Assembly (NCBI GenBank): GCA_021792315.1
Contig: JAJYUX010000005.1
Coordinates: forward strand, 28,702 to 37,032
From: an archaeon
Lineage (GTDB): Archaea; Thermoproteota; Nitrososphaeria; Nitrososphaerales; CADDZS01
DNA: 8,331 bases
Direction of reading: 5' to 3'
Translations under genes and position numbers: made by a program
Notes under the pieces: model-generated
What the model saw: the letters and a program-made list of their open reading frames with translations, nothing else
What the model was told of the DNA's origin: nothing
Databases searched by the model: none
Shown here: piece by piece, positions 6,261-8,331 of the stretch
Position numbering within the stretch: position 1 is the first letter of the stretch
Layout of the letters: each line of letters begins with the position of its first letter

Positions 6261-7424
6261 CTATGCTGTGGCGAGCTCAGCTCGTTCAATTACGAGCCTC
6301 GCTACCTCCTTTCCAGCTCTGACTGACGACTCTAGTCCTCCTCCAAATACGTAATCCCCGCAGGTGAAAATGTTTGGAAACTGGGTCCCAAACTTTCTTA
6401 TCGTTTCTCCAGGTTTGGTTCTGGGGGCACAATAGCTCCATCTGTGATGATAGATGAGCTCAACGCCCGTCTCGAAGAAAGGTTCTAGATTGGGATTTTC
6501 TTGCACGGTGGACACTGATGAATAAGATCCACGATAGAAAATGTGGTCGACGTGGTACTCTTTGTCCCCGTTTACAATGGAAGCCACGTCAGGGTACCTC
6601 GACCTGCCTTTCACAATGTATGCGTTCCTCGCCTCATATTCCACTTTGGGAAGGATGATTTCAGTACCTATTGCTTCCAGTTCAGGCACTGGCAGGCAGC
6701 ATATCACGTAATCGAATTCCTCTGCGGTCTTGTCTGTTTGGACTCTGACGGAATTGCCATGAGGCGAAATCTCAGAAACCCTTGTCCCCAAAGAGATTCT
6801 TCCACCGAGACGTGAAGTCAAAGCTTCAACCAAAGGGTAGAGAGTCCCACTTAGTTCACGAGTATTGAAAGAAGCCGAAAGTGCCCGGAGTCCGTATTTT
6901 GCAGAAACGTTTTTCGAAGAGTCAGCGAAATAGGACGCTACAGACGGCTCAACAAAATCCTTGAGAACGCCTTTCGAATATCTATTGAGAATGAATCGAT
7001 CAAGTGGCATATCAAATACAGGATCGTCCAGCAGTGCCGGAGTGATTCTGAACAAGAGTCTCCTGAGTCGTATAAGATCGAATTTAGTCCTGAGGGAGAC
7101 GCTCCTATCGAAAATGATTGAAACAGGATTCACCTTGATGAGGCGCCCATTTGTGTAAATCCCGAGCTTTCCAAAGGTGCCAGCTGTGATTTTGTCTCCG
7201 AAGCCCATTTCATAGATTAATTCCAATACATTATGGTAATTCATGGAAAAAGCGAATGCGCCGAGTGACATCGGCATTTCTCCAGCGATGAATCGCTTGA
7301 TTCTGCCACCAGTCTCTTGGTTTCGTTCGAAGAGCTTGAATTCGACTCCTTTCTTTGATAGTTGATATGCGCACGATAGTCCAGAGATTCCTCCACCTAT
7401 TATTGCGACTCTTTTCAAATTCAA
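6261..7424 (-). CDS. FAD-dependent amine oxidase / protoporphyrinogen oxidase-like protein
   Basis: This 387-residue protein starts with a textbook FAD Rossmann motif, GGGISG at 10-15, with Glu33 for the ribose. The GG-R motif of the amine-oxidase family follows at 39-41 (ETGGRIKRF). The C-terminus holds the second FAD segment, NIFTCGDYVFGGGLESSVRAGKEVA (about 351-375). The layout is that of the flavin-containing amine oxidase domain, which covers HemG/HemY-type oxidases, monoamine oxidases and desaturases. At 387 residues it is shorter than most of them (usually 430-500). No haem genes are nearby, so protoporphyrinogen oxidase is not claimed. The start is TTG 7424, the first codon after an in-frame stop; TTG 7418 is the alternative. 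It converges on the oxidoreductase pair and follows the membrane protein gene by 52 bases on the same strand. Confidence 0.88.
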   Translation of the reverse strand: MNLKRVAIIGGGISGLSCAYQLSKKGVEFKLFERNQETGGRIKRFIAGEMPMSLGAFAFSMNYHNVLELIYEMGFGDKITAGTFGKLGIYTNGRLIKVNPVSIIFDRSVSLRTKFDLIRLRRLLFRITPALLDDPVFDMPLDRFILNRYSKGVLKDFVEPSVASYFADSSKNVSAKYGLRALSASFNTRELSGTLYPLVEALTSRLGGRISLGTRVSEISPHGNSVRVQTDKTAEEFDYVICCLPVPELEAIGTEIILPKVEYEARNAYIVKGRSRYPDVASIVNGDKEYHVDHIFYRGSYSSVSTVQENPNLEPFFETGVELIYHHRWSYCAPRTKPGETIRKFGTQFPNIFTCGDYVFGGGLESSVRAGKEVARLVIERAELATA

Positions 7425-7452
7425 TCACTTGACTTCAATCGAATTGTTGCTA

Positions 7453-7460
7453 TCATAAAT
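7453..7460 (-). promoter_or_regulatory. Possible TATA box for the amine oxidase-like gene
   Basis: On the minus strand ATTTATGA lies about 29-36 bases before the TTG at 7424, inside the 52-base gap after the upstream gene. It would allow independent transcription with a short leader. The match is modest. Confidence 0.3.
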
Positions 7461-7476
7461 CGACACGTATCAGCTC

Positions 7477-8331
7477 TTACTCCTTGAGTATTGTCAGTTT
7501 TTCTCCTGTCACTACGAGAATGCTTCCGAAGAGACTCCTCAATAAACTCAGACCCTTAGTTTCCAGGGTGCCGGTATGAATCAGGAAGAAACATGTTGTC
7601 TTATGTTCGCCGAGTATCGAAAGCATCTCCTTCAGGTACTTGTAGGTCCGTTCAAGTCCCACAGAAATAACTCTGTCCGACAGGTTATCTAAGACAAGCG
7701 CTGGCCGTCTATCCTCCTTGGATTGCTTCCAAATTGTCTCAAGTACGTCCACGATGTCGGTCAAACTATCCTGTGGGATTAATATTTGACCACCCCCGTC
7801 TTCGACCGGCGTGGGCCTTGAAACACTGCCTGAGAAGAGGCAGAAGCGAATGTCTTTGTACTCCTCCAGTGCCTTATGAAGCACGCTCGATCTTGGTGTG
7901 ACCACAAGCACGCCGTCGTTAAAAGACAAGAACTCTAGACAAAAATCGGTCACAGTCTTCTCGTACATGGCGTTCACGTCCACTTCAACAAGAAACTGGC
8001 TTCCTACAATTCCCTCATGGTCCTTCTTCAGAAGTTTTGAGAAATGGCTTGTATTCATCAAAGCGCCCTGACTACTAGGCCTATCCACGAACCCAGCATA
8101 GACCGAGGCTCTGTTGAAAGTCAGCGCCGCAGATGAAAACATGATCGATAACAGGAAGTAAAGGACGCCCTCCGGGTCAACTCTAGCTTCATTCTGGTAG
8201 ATTGTGAAGGCGAGAAATAGAACACCGACTGTGAAAGACGATAGTCCGAGGTAAACCAAGTTACGCGCTAGTAATTTCTTTCGTGTCTTCCTAGACGCTT
8301 GAAATATGAGACCCGGAACCAAAAGAATGAG
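7477..8331 (-). CDS. Membrane protein with DUF835-like cytoplasmic domain (5' end beyond window)
   Basis: The frame stays open to the right edge. The TTG at 8322 is followed by VPGLIF and preceded in frame by LIL, which reads like the inside of a membrane helix. The real start therefore probably lies outside the window. Numbering from 8322, membrane helices span about 22-42 and 51-69, with a basic stretch (RKTRKK, 11-16) between the likely first helix and the second. A soluble domain covers about 106-281. It follows the pattern of the archaeal DUF835 family: an opening QFLVEVD strand, a GVLVVTPR strand (137-144), an ALVLDNLSDRV strand (208-218) comparable to the LDGLEYL of that family, and a CFFLIHTGTLE strand (244-254) near the end. 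The fold resembles a degenerate RecA-like ATPase, with no Walker A visible. Sensory or signalling roles are suggested for such proteins; the specific function is unknown. Confidence 0.75.
   Translation of the reverse strand, partial: LILLVPGLIFQASRKTRKKLLARNLVYLGLSSFTVGVLFLAFTIYQNEARVDPEGVLYFLLSIMFSSAALTFNRASVYAGFVDRPSSQGALMNTSHFSKLLKKDHEGIVGSQFLVEVDVNAMYEKTVTDFCLEFLSFNDGVLVVTPRSSVLHKALEEYKDIRFCLFSGSVSRPTPVEDGGGQILIPQDSLTDIVDVLETIWKQSKEDRRPALVLDNLSDRVISVGLERTYKYLKEMLSILGEHKTTCFFLIHTGTLETKGLSLLRSLFGSILVVTGEKLTILKE

Noticed and set aside
6261..7424. Naming the protein protoporphyrinogen oxidase (hemG/hemY)
   Set aside because: Only the shared FAD domain is visible; the protein is short for that enzyme and no haem pathway gene is adjacent.
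1..8331. CRISPR array, insertion sequence or prophage
   Set aside because: No regularly spaced repeats, no transposase or integrase frame and no terminal inverted repeats or target duplications were found by eye.

Overview
The window looks archaeal and probably belongs to the TACK side of the tree (Nitrososphaeria/Thaumarchaeota or a Bathyarchaeota-like lineage; inference, not proven). The main support is two tRNA genes interrupted by short introns that fold as bulge-helix-bulge (BHB) splice motifs. One of these introns lies in a D-loop. Neither tRNA gene encodes its CCA end. The likely starts of at least two protein genes lie about 26-28 bases after TTAAAT-type boxes, as in leaderless archaeal transcripts, and several starts are GTG or TTG.

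Layout. Bases 1-755 hold no convincing gene, only a few small hairpins and a 9-base direct repeat. Bases 756-1087 hold two divergent tRNA genes: tRNA-Ala(CGC) on the minus strand with one intron, and tRNA-Ile(GAT) on the plus strand with two introns. A plus-strand gene for an M24 (creatinase/Xaa-Pro peptidase fold) protein follows. Its metal site appears degraded, so it may not be a peptidase. After a 0.38 kb spacer come two tightly linked plus-strand genes for large FAD-dependent oxidoreductases of the phytoene-desaturase-like/PYROXD2-like group (COG1233). They are paralogues; the second has a good ribosome binding site that overlaps the stop codon of the first.

Converging on these from the right are two minus-strand genes. 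One is a shorter FAD amine-oxidase/protoporphyrinogen-oxidase-like protein. The other is a membrane protein whose soluble domain resembles the archaeal DUF835 family; its 5' end runs off the window.

How the genes may work together: three separate Rossmann-type FAD oxidoreductases lie within about 4.6 kb, next to an M24 protein with a creatinase-like altered active site. This suggests a small redox or amine/lipid-modifying locus. No substrate can be read from the sequence and no complete known pathway is visible. The clearest biology here is the tRNA intron architecture.
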